This document shows, in pieces, positions 44,801-53,816 of a stretch of DNA of 64,000 bases. The notes beneath the pieces are model-generated. The model ran no database searches and was not told the DNA's origin. It saw nothing but the letters and a program-made list of their open reading frames with translations. The stretch is taken from positions 1 through 64,000 of the forward strand of contig JBGFSY010000003.1 in the NCBI GenBank assembly GCA_041277045.1. Direction: 5' to 3'. The stretch comes from Reddybacter sp041277045. GTDB lineage: Bacteria > Pseudomonadota > Gammaproteobacteria > Pseudomonadales > Porticoccaceae. The position numbers and the translations under genes are program-made. Position 1 is the first letter of the stretch. Every line of letters starts with the position of its first letter.

Positions 44801-45287
44801 GCTCATAAACCGTGTCGACGCAGTGGTAGCCGGCCCGTTGGAATTGTTGGCGCAGGGCGTCGATGTCGAGCTTTTCACCGACCTTGTAAACAAAGCTATT
44901 GCCGGCGATATAACTGGCGGGGGGTAAACGATGCATGGCGGTGGAGGCCGGTACGACGAGTACGCCGCGTTTCACCTCTGGCAGCAGATGCAGGGTTTGC
45001 AGGCGCTCAGAAATAATATCCTGGTGTGGTGAAAATAAATCGTAGGGCAGGGTCTCCCAGTCGGGCAGGTGCAGCACCGGCAGCTCTTCATCGTCGCTGA
45101 AAAACTGTAATTCCTGCTCCAGAGCGGCAGCGGCCTTTGCTGATTCTGTCAGCACCAGGGTTAAACCATCGTGTTTTTTTGCCGCCGACATAATGGCCAG
45201 GGATTTGGCGGCGCCGTAGAGTTGTCCCCAGTGGCGACGGTCGCCCGCTTTGGCGGCGGCGGGGGTGGTGAATTCAGATTGTGGCAT
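41820..45287 (-). CDS. mfd: Transcription-repair coupling factor Mfd
   Basis: An 1155-residue DNA translocase that removes stalled RNA polymerase and recruits UvrA. It has an N-terminal UvrB-homology region, then the RNA-polymerase-interacting domain (GAPVVHIDHGVGRYAGL). The RecG-like helicase has Walker A ICGDVGFGKTEVAMRAAF, DEEH box LLVIDEEHRFGV and motif III LTATPIPRTLNMAMGGIRDL. The TRCF C-terminal domain closes it. The ATG at 45287 is used instead of the TTG two codons upstream. Full length. Confidence 0.97.
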   Translation of the reverse strand: MPQSEFTTPAAAKAGDRRHWGQLYGAAKSLAIMSAAKKHDGLTLVLTESAKAAAALEQELQFFSDDEELPVLHLPDWETLPYDLFSPHQDIISERLQTLHLLPEVKRGVLVVPASTAMHRLPPASYIAGNSFVYKVGEKLDIDALRQQFQRAGYHCVDTVYEHGEYAVRGALIDVFPMGSKHPFRIDLFDDEIETLRSFDAESQLTLEKTDSIALLPAKEFPQTDAGTKRFLDNWHLQFDADPRDCTLYQNIRSGNTPSGIEYYLPLFFEHTATLFEHLPANTLLFADSEINTAASSFWHEAADRYESYGVDPTRPLLKPAQLFMPVDELFGAIGKLPRTDIQYQSLEAASANYNFATQLLPELSIDSKASQPLDKLDTFLLETEARTLFCAESPGRREVLLELLTGIGVTPSAVDSWQAFCDDKASICITVYPLERGLQLDTPAVNLISESELFGQQILQRRRRSRQKEGAEQIVKNLTELQIGAPVVHIDHGVGRYAGLTTMEMDGEPLEFLELHYANEAKLYVPVANLHLISRYSGGDADTAPLHILGSERWQKAKEKAAKQIRDTAAELLNIYARREAREGFNYEMSTDDYRTFSAEFPFEETPDQLDAIEAVCADMTGDQPMDRLICGDVGFGKTEVAMRAAFIAVSNNKQIVILVPTTLLAQQHHDNFNDRFANWPVNIEVISRFKTAKEHDAVFEKTASGDIDILIGTHKLLNSKIKYRDLGLLVIDEEHRFGVNQKEKLKSLRSEVDILTLTATPIPRTLNMAMGGIRDLSIIATPPARRLSVKTFVHQNETRVVREAILREVLRGGQVYYLHNEVKSIERTASELQAMLPEARIDIAHGQMRERDLEKVMADFYHQRCNILVCTTIIETGIDVPSANTIIIDRADKLGLAQLHQLRGRVGRSHHQAYAYLLTPDPKQMSTDARKRLEAISAADQLGSGFTLATHDLEIRGAGELLGDGQSGHIHSIGFSLYMDLLERAVNAIRDGKTPDIDSALNPVVDVNLNIPALIPDDYLPDIHTRLILYKRIGSTENAAQLRELQVEMIDRFGLLPDPVKNLFRVTSLRHRAEQLGIVKLQAGAGGGTVEFGKETAVEPMTIVALVQQQGDIFRLQGATQLRYNVDMHTAEERLQNCEELLELLAPQQKQVA

Positions 45288-45443
45288 TGGCAATAATTCG
45301 AAGAGGCGTCATAAAAATTGATTGGAAATAACAGTACTATTGTACCGGCGTGCTTGCGGGACGTCATGCTATGACGTGAATCAATTAATGTAAATCGACG
45401 GTAACGGTATTAATTATGATGAGGTTTTCTTTTCTTGCTTGAG

Positions 45444-46166
45444 ATGATTGTCGCTATGGCTCGCCAATGGTCTTGTGCTGATAGGGGATCAAGTCCTGTT
45501 AGCGTCTTGTTATTGGTCTTTCTCAGTCTACTCATGGTTGCTTGCGGGGACTTGACCTTTCGACCGCAAAACCTGGTGAAAAGCGATATCGATCTGGTTA
45601 CTGATTTGTATTATCGGGAAACCCAGAGTTTGATGCGTGAATTGACTGTGAAGTTGTACAAGCGCAATCCGGCGCAGCTGAGGCGCGGCCCTGGATACAG
45701 CGTCAAACAGCGGATCGACCAGCTTTTTTCGCAAGCGGGGTCTGTACCCTATGAAGAGCTATCTTTCCCACGGGGTACGGATGCTCTCGAGTTAGCGCTG
45801 TCATCTGGTTATAAAGGTGATCGCGTGATGGCGATGATGGCGGGTCTGAATGGCATGATTCGCCACGCCTACGGCTATAAGGATGAGTTTTTTATGTTTG
45901 ATACGCTCGACCAGCAAAAGCTTTACGAAAGTGCGCGCAATGTTGAAATATTGGTTTGGCGTTTGGCTCATTCAAGTAGTGGCGGAAGGCCTCTATTGCT
46001 GACAAACAGCGTGTCAGGCGAAGCGACAAACTTGAGCTTTGAGCGGCTGTTTGGCAAGTTGATCTCGAGCCAGGACATGATGGCGGTGGTTGTGGCTCTC
46101 AAAAATGAACGATTGATCAAGCGAACCGCGCAAAATGTGGCCGCATTGGTGTTTTTCCCTCTCTAG
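45444..46166 (+). CDS. Putative lipoprotein, function unknown
   Basis: A 240-residue protein with a hydrophobic leader and lipobox LMVAC (lipidated Cys near residue 34). The mature part is helical, with DLVTDLYYRETQSLMRELTV and a later TDALELALSSGYKGDRVMAM. It sits between mfd (divergent) and gap, a place where Pseudomonas relatives also carry a conserved hypothetical. A TTG at 45435 could be an earlier start. No family named with certainty. Confidence 0.65.
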   Translation: MIVAMARQWSCADRGSSPVSVLLLVFLSLLMVACGDLTFRPQNLVKSDIDLVTDLYYRETQSLMRELTVKLYKRNPAQLRRGPGYSVKQRIDQLFSQAGSVPYEELSFPRGTDALELALSSGYKGDRVMAMMAGLNGMIRHAYGYKDEFFMFDTLDQQKLYESARNVEILVWRLAHSSSGGRPLLLTNSVSGEATNLSFERLFGKLISSQDMMAVVVALKNERLIKRTAQNVAALVFFPL

Positions 46167-46299
46167 GCCCGTTGCACTTAGGCAGGTGAATCACGATAAT
46201 AGCGGCCCAATTCATAAGCTATTGCTTTTTGGCAGCTTATTCTCCGCGGCGCTTTCAAAGGCCCTCACTTTAGCAACCCTTGAAAGCAGGTAATACAAC

Positions 46300-47754
46300 G
46301 TGAATCGACCGCAACCGACTGACTTCTTTAAAGACTGGAAAGAGCGCGAAGCACTGGCAGAGGCAATGATCCCTTTGATCGGCAAACTCTACCGTGAGAA
46401 CAATATTTCGCTCTATATGTATGGACGCAATATGGTGAATTTGTCGGTCACCGACCTGATGAAGGTACACCGCTTTGTACGCCAGATTGAGCATAATGAG
46501 TTGTCGGAGTTCGAAACGTTTCCGATGATTACCGCGCTGGTGGAAATGGGCATTGGCCCGGCACATATCGATATCGGTAAGTTGACAGTGACTTATCAGG
46601 AGAAGGGTGAGGGGCGCGATCCCAAGGCCTTTCTGACCGAAGAAATGAGCGCAATGATCGCCAAAAAACAAAAGCCGCTGTCTGAACCACAGGATGTAGT
46701 GCTCTATGGTTTTGGTCGCATTGGCCGTTTAGTGGCGCGCTTGTTGATTGAAAAAGCCGGCGGTGGTGATTTGCTGCGTCTGCGCGCTATTGTGGTGCGC
46801 AAGGGCAAGAGCGATAACGATCTGGTGACACGCGCCAGTTTGCTGCGTCGCGACTCGGTACACGGTTCTTTTAAAGGCACCATTCGTGTTATCGAAGAAG
46901 AGAACAAGCTGATTTGCAACGGCAATGAAATCCAGGTGATTTATGCCAACTCGCCAAGCGAGGTAGATTACACCGACTACGGTATCAACAATGCCATCGT
47001 TATCGATAACACCGGTGTGTGGCGTGACGAGAAAGGCCTCGGTCAGCACCTCGAGTGTAAAGGTGTCAGCAAGGTCATGCTGACGGCACCGGGTAAGGGC
47101 GATATTCCGAATATTGTTTACGGTGTTAACGATAATGAGATAAATGCTGATAGTAAGATTATATCGGCGGCCTCCTGCACCACCAATGCCATCGTGCCCG
47201 TGCTGCGCGCACTGCTCGATGAGTACGGTGTGGAGCGTGGTCACGTTGAAACGGTTCACGCTTATACCAATGATCAAAACTTGATCGATAACTATCACTC
47301 CGGTGCCCGACGTGGTCGCAGTGCCGCCTTGAATATGGTGTTGACCGAAACCGGTGCTGCTAAGGCCGTGGCTAAAGCCATCCCTCAGCTTGAGGGTAAG
47401 TTGACGGGCAATGCGATTCGCGTACCCACGCCCAACGTCTCGATGGCCATTCTCAATCTACGTTTGGGTCGTGAGACCAATCGTGAAGAGTTGAATGAAT
47501 TTATGCGTCGCAGTGCTCTGTTCTCGCCATTGCAGCAGCAAATCGGCTATACAATTTCGAGTGAAGCGGTATCGACGGACTTTGTTGGTGATCGTCACGC
47601 CTGTATTTTTGATTCCCAGGCGACCATTGTCGATGGCGATAATTGCGTACTTTATTGCTGGTACGACAATGAGTTTGGTTACAGCTGTCAGGTATTGCGT
47701 TGTTTGGAGCAAATGGCAGGCGTACGCTGGCCCATGTTTCCATCCGCGCATTAA
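46300..47754 (+). CDS. gap: Glyceraldehyde-3-phosphate dehydrogenase, long form
   Basis: A 484-residue enzyme. The dehydrogenase proper starts near residue 128 with VVLYGFGRIGRLVARLL and has catalytic Cys in SAASCTTNAIVPVLRAL. HAYTNDQNLIDNYHSGARRG and WYDNEFGYSCQV are classical. The N-terminal extension of about 125 residues (RPQPTDFFKDWKEREALAEA) is that of the Pseudomonas/Vibrio gap2 type often assigned to gluconeogenesis. The start is GTG. It is next to mfd and nqr, as in Pseudomonas. Confidence 0.94.
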   Translation: MNRPQPTDFFKDWKEREALAEAMIPLIGKLYRENNISLYMYGRNMVNLSVTDLMKVHRFVRQIEHNELSEFETFPMITALVEMGIGPAHIDIGKLTVTYQEKGEGRDPKAFLTEEMSAMIAKKQKPLSEPQDVVLYGFGRIGRLVARLLIEKAGGGDLLRLRAIVVRKGKSDNDLVTRASLLRRDSVHGSFKGTIRVIEEENKLICNGNEIQVIYANSPSEVDYTDYGINNAIVIDNTGVWRDEKGLGQHLECKGVSKVMLTAPGKGDIPNIVYGVNDNEINADSKIISAASCTTNAIVPVLRALLDEYGVERGHVETVHAYTNDQNLIDNYHSGARRGRSAALNMVLTETGAAKAVAKAIPQLEGKLTGNAIRVPTPNVSMAILNLRLGRETNREELNEFMRRSALFSPLQQQIGYTISSEAVSTDFVGDRHACIFDSQATIVDGDNCVLYCWYDNEFGYSCQVLRCLEQMAGVRWPMFPSAH

Positions 47755-47771
47755 AAGCTTGGGTCGGTGTT

Positions 47772-47798
47772 AGAGCGTTAGCAAGTTGCTGGCGCTCT
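47772..47798 (+). terminator. Hairpin after gap, weak terminator candidate
   Basis: AGAGCGTTAGC-aagtt-GCTGGCGCTCT makes an 11-bp stem with two G-T pairs, 17 bases after the gap stop. There is no T-run, so termination may be partial or Rho-assisted. Confidence 0.45.
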
Positions 47799-47972
47799 GG
47801 TAAATAGGCGTCGACCTCTTTATAATTTCCGCCCGATTGTGCCGGTCAATATCCCTTTTTTAGTGTATTGATCGGTATGCCCCCTGAAATACTGCGTTTG
47901 CTCCCTGTTTTATAGAGCAAGCTTTTTTTCTGTGTGGGGCAAAATATTATGTTAACTGTGAGAGCGCTTTCT

Positions 47973-49310
47973 ATGATCAAGATCCGTAGAGGATTAGACC
48001 TACCAATTACTGGTGCGCCACAACAAACCATTCACGATGCCCCCAGTGTCAGCAATGTTGCATTGCTCGGCCCTGATTATGTGGGTATGAAGCCATCCAT
48101 GTTGGTGCGTGAAGGTGAGCGGGTGAAGTTGGGCCAGGCTCTGTTTAGCGACAAGAAAATTCCCGGTGTGCACTACACTTCCCCCGGTGCCGGTGTGGTT
48201 AAAGCCATTAACCGCGGCGAGCGTAGAGTACTACTGTCAGTGGTTGTCGAGCTTGATGGCGACGAAGCTGAGTCCTTCGCCAGCTACCAGGCCGGTGACT
48301 TGGCTTCTCTGGATAGAGCCAAGGTTGTCGACAACCTGCTGGCTTCTGGTCTGTGGACGGCGCTACGCACGCGACCCTATTCAAAGGCACCTGCGGTTGA
48401 CGCAGTGCCCAGTTCAATTTTTGTCACCGCCATGGATACCAATCCACTGGCGGCTGATCCGGCGCTAATTCTGGCCGGTCAGGAAGAGGCTTTCAGCAAT
48501 GGTTTAACCCTGCTGACGCGTTTGACGGAAGGTGCCGTTAACCTTTGCACGGCGCCAAGTGCGACTATCCCCACGGTGGCTGGCGTCACTCAGCATGAGT
48601 TTTCTGGCCCTCACCCCGCAGGTTTGGCCGGTACTCACGTGCACTTTGTTGATCCGGTTAGCGACTCAAAGCAAGTCTGGACTATCGGTTATCAGGACGT
48701 TGTCGCTTTCGGCCAGTTGTTCACCACAGGTCGTTTGCCCGTGGAGCGTGTTGTCGCTCTGGCAGGCCCTCAAGTTAAAGAGCCCAAATTACTGCGTACC
48801 CGCCTCGGCGCCGATCTCGGTGAAGTGTTGGCTGGCGCCTGTAAAGAAGGCAGTAACCGCGTTGTCTCGGGTTCAGTCTTGTCGGGTAACAAGGCCGGTG
48901 GCTCACTGGCTTTTCTCGGTCGCTTTCATAACCAAGTGTCTGTGCTGGAAGAGGGCGCCGAGCGAATCTTTATGAAATACATGTCGCCGGGTCCGAATCT
49001 GCATTCTTCACTGCCGATTTATCTCTCCAGTTTGGCGAAAGGTAAGTTGTTCAACATGAATGCCAGTACCAATGGCAGCGAGCGTGCGATGGTGCCTTTA
49101 GGCAACTACGAAAACATTATGCCGCTCGATATTTTACCCACTCAACTACTACGCGCATTAGTGGTTGGTGATACTGAAATGGCCCAAAAGCTAGGTTGTC
49201 TTGAGCTCGATGAAGAAGACCTGGCGCTGTGTACCTACGTTTGTGTGGGTAAATATGAATACGGCCCCATTTTGCGTGACAATTTGGCGCGCATTGAGAA
49301 GGAGGGTTAG
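47973..49310 (+). CDS. nqrA: Na+-translocating NADH:quinone reductase subunit A
   Basis: A 445-residue cytoplasmic-side subunit of the Na+-NQR. MIKIRRGLDLPITGAPQQTI is the NqrA N-terminus. SPGAGVVKAINRGERRVLLS and GPHPAGLAGTHVHFVDPVS are family blocks. The ATG at 47973 fits homologs better than one at 47934. First gene of nqrABCDEF-apbE-nqrM. Confidence 0.97.
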   Translation: MIKIRRGLDLPITGAPQQTIHDAPSVSNVALLGPDYVGMKPSMLVREGERVKLGQALFSDKKIPGVHYTSPGAGVVKAINRGERRVLLSVVVELDGDEAESFASYQAGDLASLDRAKVVDNLLASGLWTALRTRPYSKAPAVDAVPSSIFVTAMDTNPLAADPALILAGQEEAFSNGLTLLTRLTEGAVNLCTAPSATIPTVAGVTQHEFSGPHPAGLAGTHVHFVDPVSDSKQVWTIGYQDVVAFGQLFTTGRLPVERVVALAGPQVKEPKLLRTRLGADLGEVLAGACKEGSNRVVSGSVLSGNKAGGSLAFLGRFHNQVSVLEEGAERIFMKYMSPGPNLHSSLPIYLSSLAKGKLFNMNASTNGSERAMVPLGNYENIMPLDILPTQLLRALVVGDTEMAQKLGCLELDEEDLALCTYVCVGKYEYGPILRDNLARIEKEG

Positions 49311-49313
49311 GCC

Positions 49314-50513
49314 ATGGGTTTGAGAAAACTTCTAGATTCCATAGAACCGCATTTCCATAAGGGCGGTAAGTACGAAAAATGGTATGCGCTCTATGAAGCG
49401 GCCGATACGATTTTTTATTCGCCCTCTAGCGTTACCAAAACAGGCTCCCACGTGCGCGATGGCATCGACCTGAAACGGGTGATGATCACCGTTTGGTTGG
49501 CCGCTTTCCCGGCGATGTTTTACGGCATGTACAACCTGGGCTTCCAGGCTAATACTGCGATGGCCGCTATGGGCAGCAGTGAAGTTGCCGGTTGGCATGG
49601 TGCGTTGATCGGCATGTTTGCCGGTCAGGATCCCGCCAGTATCTGGGATTGCTTTATCTACGGTGCGGTGTTCTTTGCGCCTATCTATATGGTGACCTTT
49701 ATTGTCGGTGGCTTCTGGGAAGTGCTCTTCTCAGTCGTGCGGGGTCACGAAATTAACGAAGGTTTTTTCGTTACCTCCATTCTCTACGCGCTGATTTGCC
49801 CGCCCGACCTACCGTTGTGGATGGTGGCGTTGGGTATTAGTTTTGGTGTGGTGATCGGTAAGGAGATCTTCGGTGGTACCGGTAAGAATTTCCTCAATCC
49901 GGCACTCACCGGCCGCGCTTTTGTGTTCTTTGCCTATCCGGCCGCGATGTCGGGTGATGCAGTTTGGACAGCCGTTGACGGCTTCACCGGTGCAACCGCC
50001 TTGTCGGTTATCGCCAGTGACGGCATGGCAGCACTGCAAACCGAAATGACCTGGATGGATGCCTTTATCGGTCGCATTCCCGGTTCAGTGGGCGAGGTGT
50101 CTACGATTGCCATCTTACTTGGCGGTGCATTGCTGCTGTTCGCTCGCATTGCTTCCTGGCGCATTATGCTCGGGGTGATGCTCGGCATGTTTGGCGTATC
50201 GACCCTCTTTAATATGATTGGCTCTGACGTTAACCCGATGTTTGCGATGCCCTGGCATTGGCACCTGGTGGTGGGTGGCTTCGCTTTCGGTATGGTGTTT
50301 ATGGCGACCGACCCCGTGTCGGCCTCTATGACCAATGCCGGCAAGATGTGGTTTGGTGGTTTGATCGGTGTCATGGTGGTGTTGATTCGAGTCACTAACC
50401 CGGCCTTCCCCGAAGGCATGATGTTGGCTATTTTGTTCGCCAATCTCTTTGCGCCATTGATCGATCATTTTGTGGTCCAGTCAAATGTAAAACGGAGGCT
50501 CGCACGTGTTTAA
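49314..50513 (+). CDS. nqrB: Na+-NQR subunit B
   Basis: A 399-residue membrane subunit with about ten helices. FMN is bound covalently to the Thr of DGFTGATALSV; riboflavin and quinone also bind here. GLRKLLDSIEPHFHKGGKYE is the N-terminal block. It overlaps nqrC by 8 bases. Confidence 0.97.
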   Translation: MGLRKLLDSIEPHFHKGGKYEKWYALYEAADTIFYSPSSVTKTGSHVRDGIDLKRVMITVWLAAFPAMFYGMYNLGFQANTAMAAMGSSEVAGWHGALIGMFAGQDPASIWDCFIYGAVFFAPIYMVTFIVGGFWEVLFSVVRGHEINEGFFVTSILYALICPPDLPLWMVALGISFGVVIGKEIFGGTGKNFLNPALTGRAFVFFAYPAAMSGDAVWTAVDGFTGATALSVIASDGMAALQTEMTWMDAFIGRIPGSVGEVSTIAILLGGALLLFARIASWRIMLGVMLGMFGVSTLFNMIGSDVNPMFAMPWHWHLVVGGFAFGMVFMATDPVSASMTNAGKMWFGGLIGVMVVLIRVTNPAFPEGMMLAILFANLFAPLIDHFVVQSNVKRRLARV

Positions 50514-51279
50514 TAAAGATACCGTTGGTGGCACGCTCAGCGTTGCCCTCATCCTTTGTGTGGTGTGCTCGATTGTTGTTGCATCCTCGGCGGTTTTGCT
50601 GCGCCCCATGCAGCAGGCCAACAAAGACCTCGATCGAAAAACCAATATCCTCGCAGCGGCCGGTTTGCTGAAAGAGGGTGTCAGTGTTGATAGCCAGTTT
50701 GAAGATATTACGGTGCGAGCCGTTGATCTGAATACGGGTGAATTCACCGATGCTGTCGATGTGGCAACCTACAATCAACGCAAGGCCAGTAAAGATCCGG
50801 CCCAGTCTGAAGAGCTGGCTGGTAGCGATGATCTAGCGAAAATTTCACGCCGTGCCAATGTCGCTACCGTCTATATCGTCGAAAATGCTGAGGGCATCGA
50901 CAAGGTGATCCTGCCGATTAAGGGTTACGGCCTGTGGTCAACGCTGTATGGCTTTATCGCTCTAGATGGTGACTTGAACACTGTTGCCGGCCTCGGCTTT
51001 TACGAGCACGCCGAAACACCGGGCCTGGGTGGCGAAGTTGACAATCCCTTATGGAAAGCCAAGTGGGTCGGTAAAAAGGTCTTTGATAGTGAGGGCAAAA
51101 CGGCTCTGGCTATTATTAAAGGCACGGTCGATACCAGCCGTGATGGCAGCGAGTACCAGATTGATGGTTTATCCGGTGCCACCTTGACGAGTGTTGGTGT
51201 GAGTAACTTAATTCAGTTTTGGTTGGGTGATAATGGTTTTGCGCCGTTTTTAGCCAAACTTAAAGAAGGGGAGGCGTAA
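50506..51279 (+). CDS. nqrC: Na+-NQR subunit C
   Basis: A 257-residue subunit with one N-terminal membrane helix and a periplasmic FMN domain. The flavinylation motif DGLSGATLTSVGVSN near residue 220 carries the FMN-threonine attached by ApbE. GYGLWSTLYGFIALD and HAETPGLGGEVDNPLW are conserved. GTG start with GGAGG ribosome site. Confidence 0.97.
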   Translation: MFNKDTVGGTLSVALILCVVCSIVVASSAVLLRPMQQANKDLDRKTNILAAAGLLKEGVSVDSQFEDITVRAVDLNTGEFTDAVDVATYNQRKASKDPAQSEELAGSDDLAKISRRANVATVYIVENAEGIDKVILPIKGYGLWSTLYGFIALDGDLNTVAGLGFYEHAETPGLGGEVDNPLWKAKWVGKKVFDSEGKTALAIIKGTVDTSRDGSEYQIDGLSGATLTSVGVSNLIQFWLGDNGFAPFLAKLKEGEA

Positions 51280-51281
51280 TC

Positions 51282-51944
51282 ATGACGGAAAAAACAAAAG
51301 ATATTCTGTTTAAGCCGGTCGTTGAAAACAATCCAATTGCCCTGCAAATTTTGGGTATTTGTTCTGCACTGGCGGTAACCTCGCAGCTGTCGGTGGCCCT
51401 GGTGATGTGTTTGGCACTGACGGTGGTTACGGCATTTTCCAACTTTTTTGTCTCGCTGGTGCGCAATTACATTCCCGGTAATATTCGTATTATCGTGCAA
51501 ATGACCATTATTGCCTCGCTGGTAATTGTCGTCGACCAGGTGCTCAAAGCCGTAGCCTACGATACGAGCAAGCAATTGTCGGTGTTTGTCGGACTGATTA
51601 TTACCAACTGTATAGTCATGGGTCGTGCCGAAGCGTACGCCATGAAAAACCCGCCAGTGGCGAGCTTTCTTGACGGCATCGGCAACGGTCTGGGTTACAG
51701 CTTGATTTTGATCGTTCTAGCCGTGGTACGTGAACTCTTTGGTTCTGGCTCTCTCCTGGGCTTCCAAATACTGCCCGTGGTCAGTACCGGTGGTTGGTAT
51801 GTACCCAACGGTCTTCTGCTCTTGCCGCCCAGTGCTTTCTTTCTAATTGGCGGCTTTATCTGGGTACTGCGTACCTTCAAGAAGGATCAAGTTGAAGCGG
51901 CTGATTTTGAAATGGCGCCCAATACTCGAGCGGAGGTGGCGTAA
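51282..51944 (+). CDS. nqrD: Na+-NQR subunit D
   Basis: A 220-residue, six-helix membrane subunit, with NqrE forming the Na+ channel/Fe-S core. VFVGLIITNCIVMGRAEAYA carries the conserved Cys, and NPPVASFLDGIGNGLGY follows. Overlaps nqrE by 1 base. Confidence 0.97.
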   Translation: MTEKTKDILFKPVVENNPIALQILGICSALAVTSQLSVALVMCLALTVVTAFSNFFVSLVRNYIPGNIRIIVQMTIIASLVIVVDQVLKAVAYDTSKQLSVFVGLIITNCIVMGRAEAYAMKNPPVASFLDGIGNGLGYSLILIVLAVVRELFGSGSLLGFQILPVVSTGGWYVPNGLLLLPPSAFFLIGGFIWVLRTFKKDQVEAADFEMAPNTRAEVA

Positions 51945-52561
51945 TGGCTGAGTATCTAAGTTTATTTATTCGTTCAGTTTTCATTGAGAATATGGCACTG
52001 AGCTTCTTCCTCGGTATGTGTACCTTATTGGCCATCTCGAAGAAAATTGAAGCAGCAATTGGTTTGGGGATTGCGGTGGTTGTCGTATTGGCCGTCACTG
52101 TTCCAGTTAACAACCTGCTTTATACCTACTTGCTGGCCGAGGGCGCATTGGCCTGGACTGGCATCGAGAGCATGAAAACGGTTGATCTGAGCTTTCTAGG
52201 TCTGCTGAGCTATATCGGTGTGATCGCGGCCATCGTGCAAATTCTGGAAATGGTTCTCGATCGCTATATGCCAGCCTTGTACAACACCCTCGGTGTTTTC
52301 CTACCGCTGATCACTGTTAACTGCGCCATTATGGGTGCATCACTGTTTATGGTTGAACGCGACTATGACCTTGGTGAGAGCGTCGTGTACGGCGTTGGTG
52401 CGGGCATTGGTTGGGCGCTGGCTATCGTCGCCCTGGCGGGTATTCGTGAAAAGCTTAAATATAGTGATATGCCCCATGGTCTACGTGGTCTCGGTGGCGC
52501 ATTTATGATTGTTGGCTTGATGTCCCTGGGCTTTATGTCCTTCGGCGGCATGAACCTGTAA
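51944..52561 (+). CDS. nqrE: Na+-NQR subunit E
   Basis: A 205-residue, six-helix membrane subunit homologous to NqrD in inverted topology. AEYLSLFIRSVFIENMALSF and LITVNCAIMGASLFMVERDY (conserved Cys) are diagnostic. Confidence 0.97.
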   Translation: MAEYLSLFIRSVFIENMALSFFLGMCTLLAISKKIEAAIGLGIAVVVVLAVTVPVNNLLYTYLLAEGALAWTGIESMKTVDLSFLGLLSYIGVIAAIVQILEMVLDRYMPALYNTLGVFLPLITVNCAIMGASLFMVERDYDLGESVVYGVGAGIGWALAIVALAGIREKLKYSDMPHGLRGLGGAFMIVGLMSLGFMSFGGMNL

Positions 52562-52579
52562 GACGAGGTAGAGAATTTT

Positions 52580-53812
52580 ATGAATATGGAAAATATAACC
52601 ATCATTCTTGGCGTCGCGATGTTTACCGGCATTGTGCTGGGACTGGTTGCTTTTATCCTGGCAGCAAGATCGCGCCTGGTGAGTAGTGGCGACGTGACGA
52701 TTGAAATTAACGGCGAGAAAACAGTGACCTCACCGGCTGGTGACAAACTACTGCAAACCCTGGCGGCCAACGATTTATTCCTGGCCTCGGCCTGTGGCGG
52801 CGGCGGTAGTTGCGCCCAGTGTAAGTGCATTGTGACTGAGGGTGGCGGTTCCATTCTGCCCACGGAAGAAGTGCATTTCACCCGTCGTGAAGCGGCTGAA
52901 GGCTGGCGTTTATCCTGTCAGGTGCCGGTTAAGCAAGACATGAAAATTGTTGTTCCCGAAGAAGTTTTCGGTGTTAAACAGTGGGAATGTGTTGTTGAGT
53001 CCAATCCCAATGTGGCGACCTTTATTAAAGAGTTGACGCTGCGCTTGCCTGAAGGCGAGAGCGTTGACTTCCGCGCCGGTGGTTATGTGCAGCTCGAAGC
53101 ACCCGCCCACCACATTAAGTTTAGCGACTTCGATATTGAAGAAGAATATCGCGGTGACTGGAACCACTTTAATTTCTTCGACCTCGAGTCGAAGGTCGAT
53201 GAGCCGGTGATTCGCGCCTATTCTATGGCCAATTACCCCGAAGAGCAGGGCATCGTAAAGTTTAATATTCGCGTTGCTGCGCCACCACCGCGCACACAGG
53301 GTTTGCCCCCCGGGCAGATGTCTTCCTATGTCTTCAGCCTGAAGCCGGGTGACACGATTACGGTTTACGGTCCCTTCGGTGAGTTCTTTGCCACTGATAC
53401 CGACAAAGAAATGATTTTTGTCGGCGGTGGTGCGGGTATGGCACCCATGCGTTCGCACATCTTCGATCAGCTCAAGCGTTTAAACAGCACGCGTAAAATG
53501 AGCTTCTGGTACGGCGCTCGCAGCTTGCGCGAAATGTTCTATCAGGATGAGTACGACATGCTGGCCAAAGAGAACGATAACTTTGAATGGCATATCGCTC
53601 TATCTGAGCCCCAGCCCGAAGATAACTGGGATGGTCTGACCGGCTTTATCCACAATGTACTTTTCGAGGAATATCTCAAGGCGCACGAAGCGCCAGAAGA
53701 TTGCGAGTACTACATGTGTGGGCCACCGATGATGACCGCGGCAGTAATTCAATTGCTGCACAGTCTGGGTGTGGAGGATGACCATATCTTCCTCGATGAC
53801 TTCGGCGGTTAA
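52580..53812 (+). CDS. nqrF: Na+-NQR subunit F (NADH dehydrogenase)
   Basis: A 410-residue electron-input subunit. It has one N-terminal helix, a [2Fe-2S] ferredoxin domain with Cys in ACGGGGSCAQCKC and a later Cys in SCQVPV, an FAD domain (IRAYSMANYPEEQG) and an NADH domain (MIFVGGGAGMAPMRSHIFDQ, YMCGPPMMTAAV). Full length. The 3' end lies 4 bases before apbE. Confidence 0.97.
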   Translation: MNMENITIILGVAMFTGIVLGLVAFILAARSRLVSSGDVTIEINGEKTVTSPAGDKLLQTLAANDLFLASACGGGGSCAQCKCIVTEGGGSILPTEEVHFTRREAAEGWRLSCQVPVKQDMKIVVPEEVFGVKQWECVVESNPNVATFIKELTLRLPEGESVDFRAGGYVQLEAPAHHIKFSDFDIEEEYRGDWNHFNFFDLESKVDEPVIRAYSMANYPEEQGIVKFNIRVAAPPPRTQGLPPGQMSSYVFSLKPGDTITVYGPFGEFFATDTDKEMIFVGGGAGMAPMRSHIFDQLKRLNSTRKMSFWYGARSLREMFYQDEYDMLAKENDNFEWHIALSEPQPEDNWDGLTGFIHNVLFEEYLKAHEAPEDCEYYMCGPPMMTAAVIQLLHSLGVEDDHIFLDDFGG

Positions 53813-53816
53813 TGCG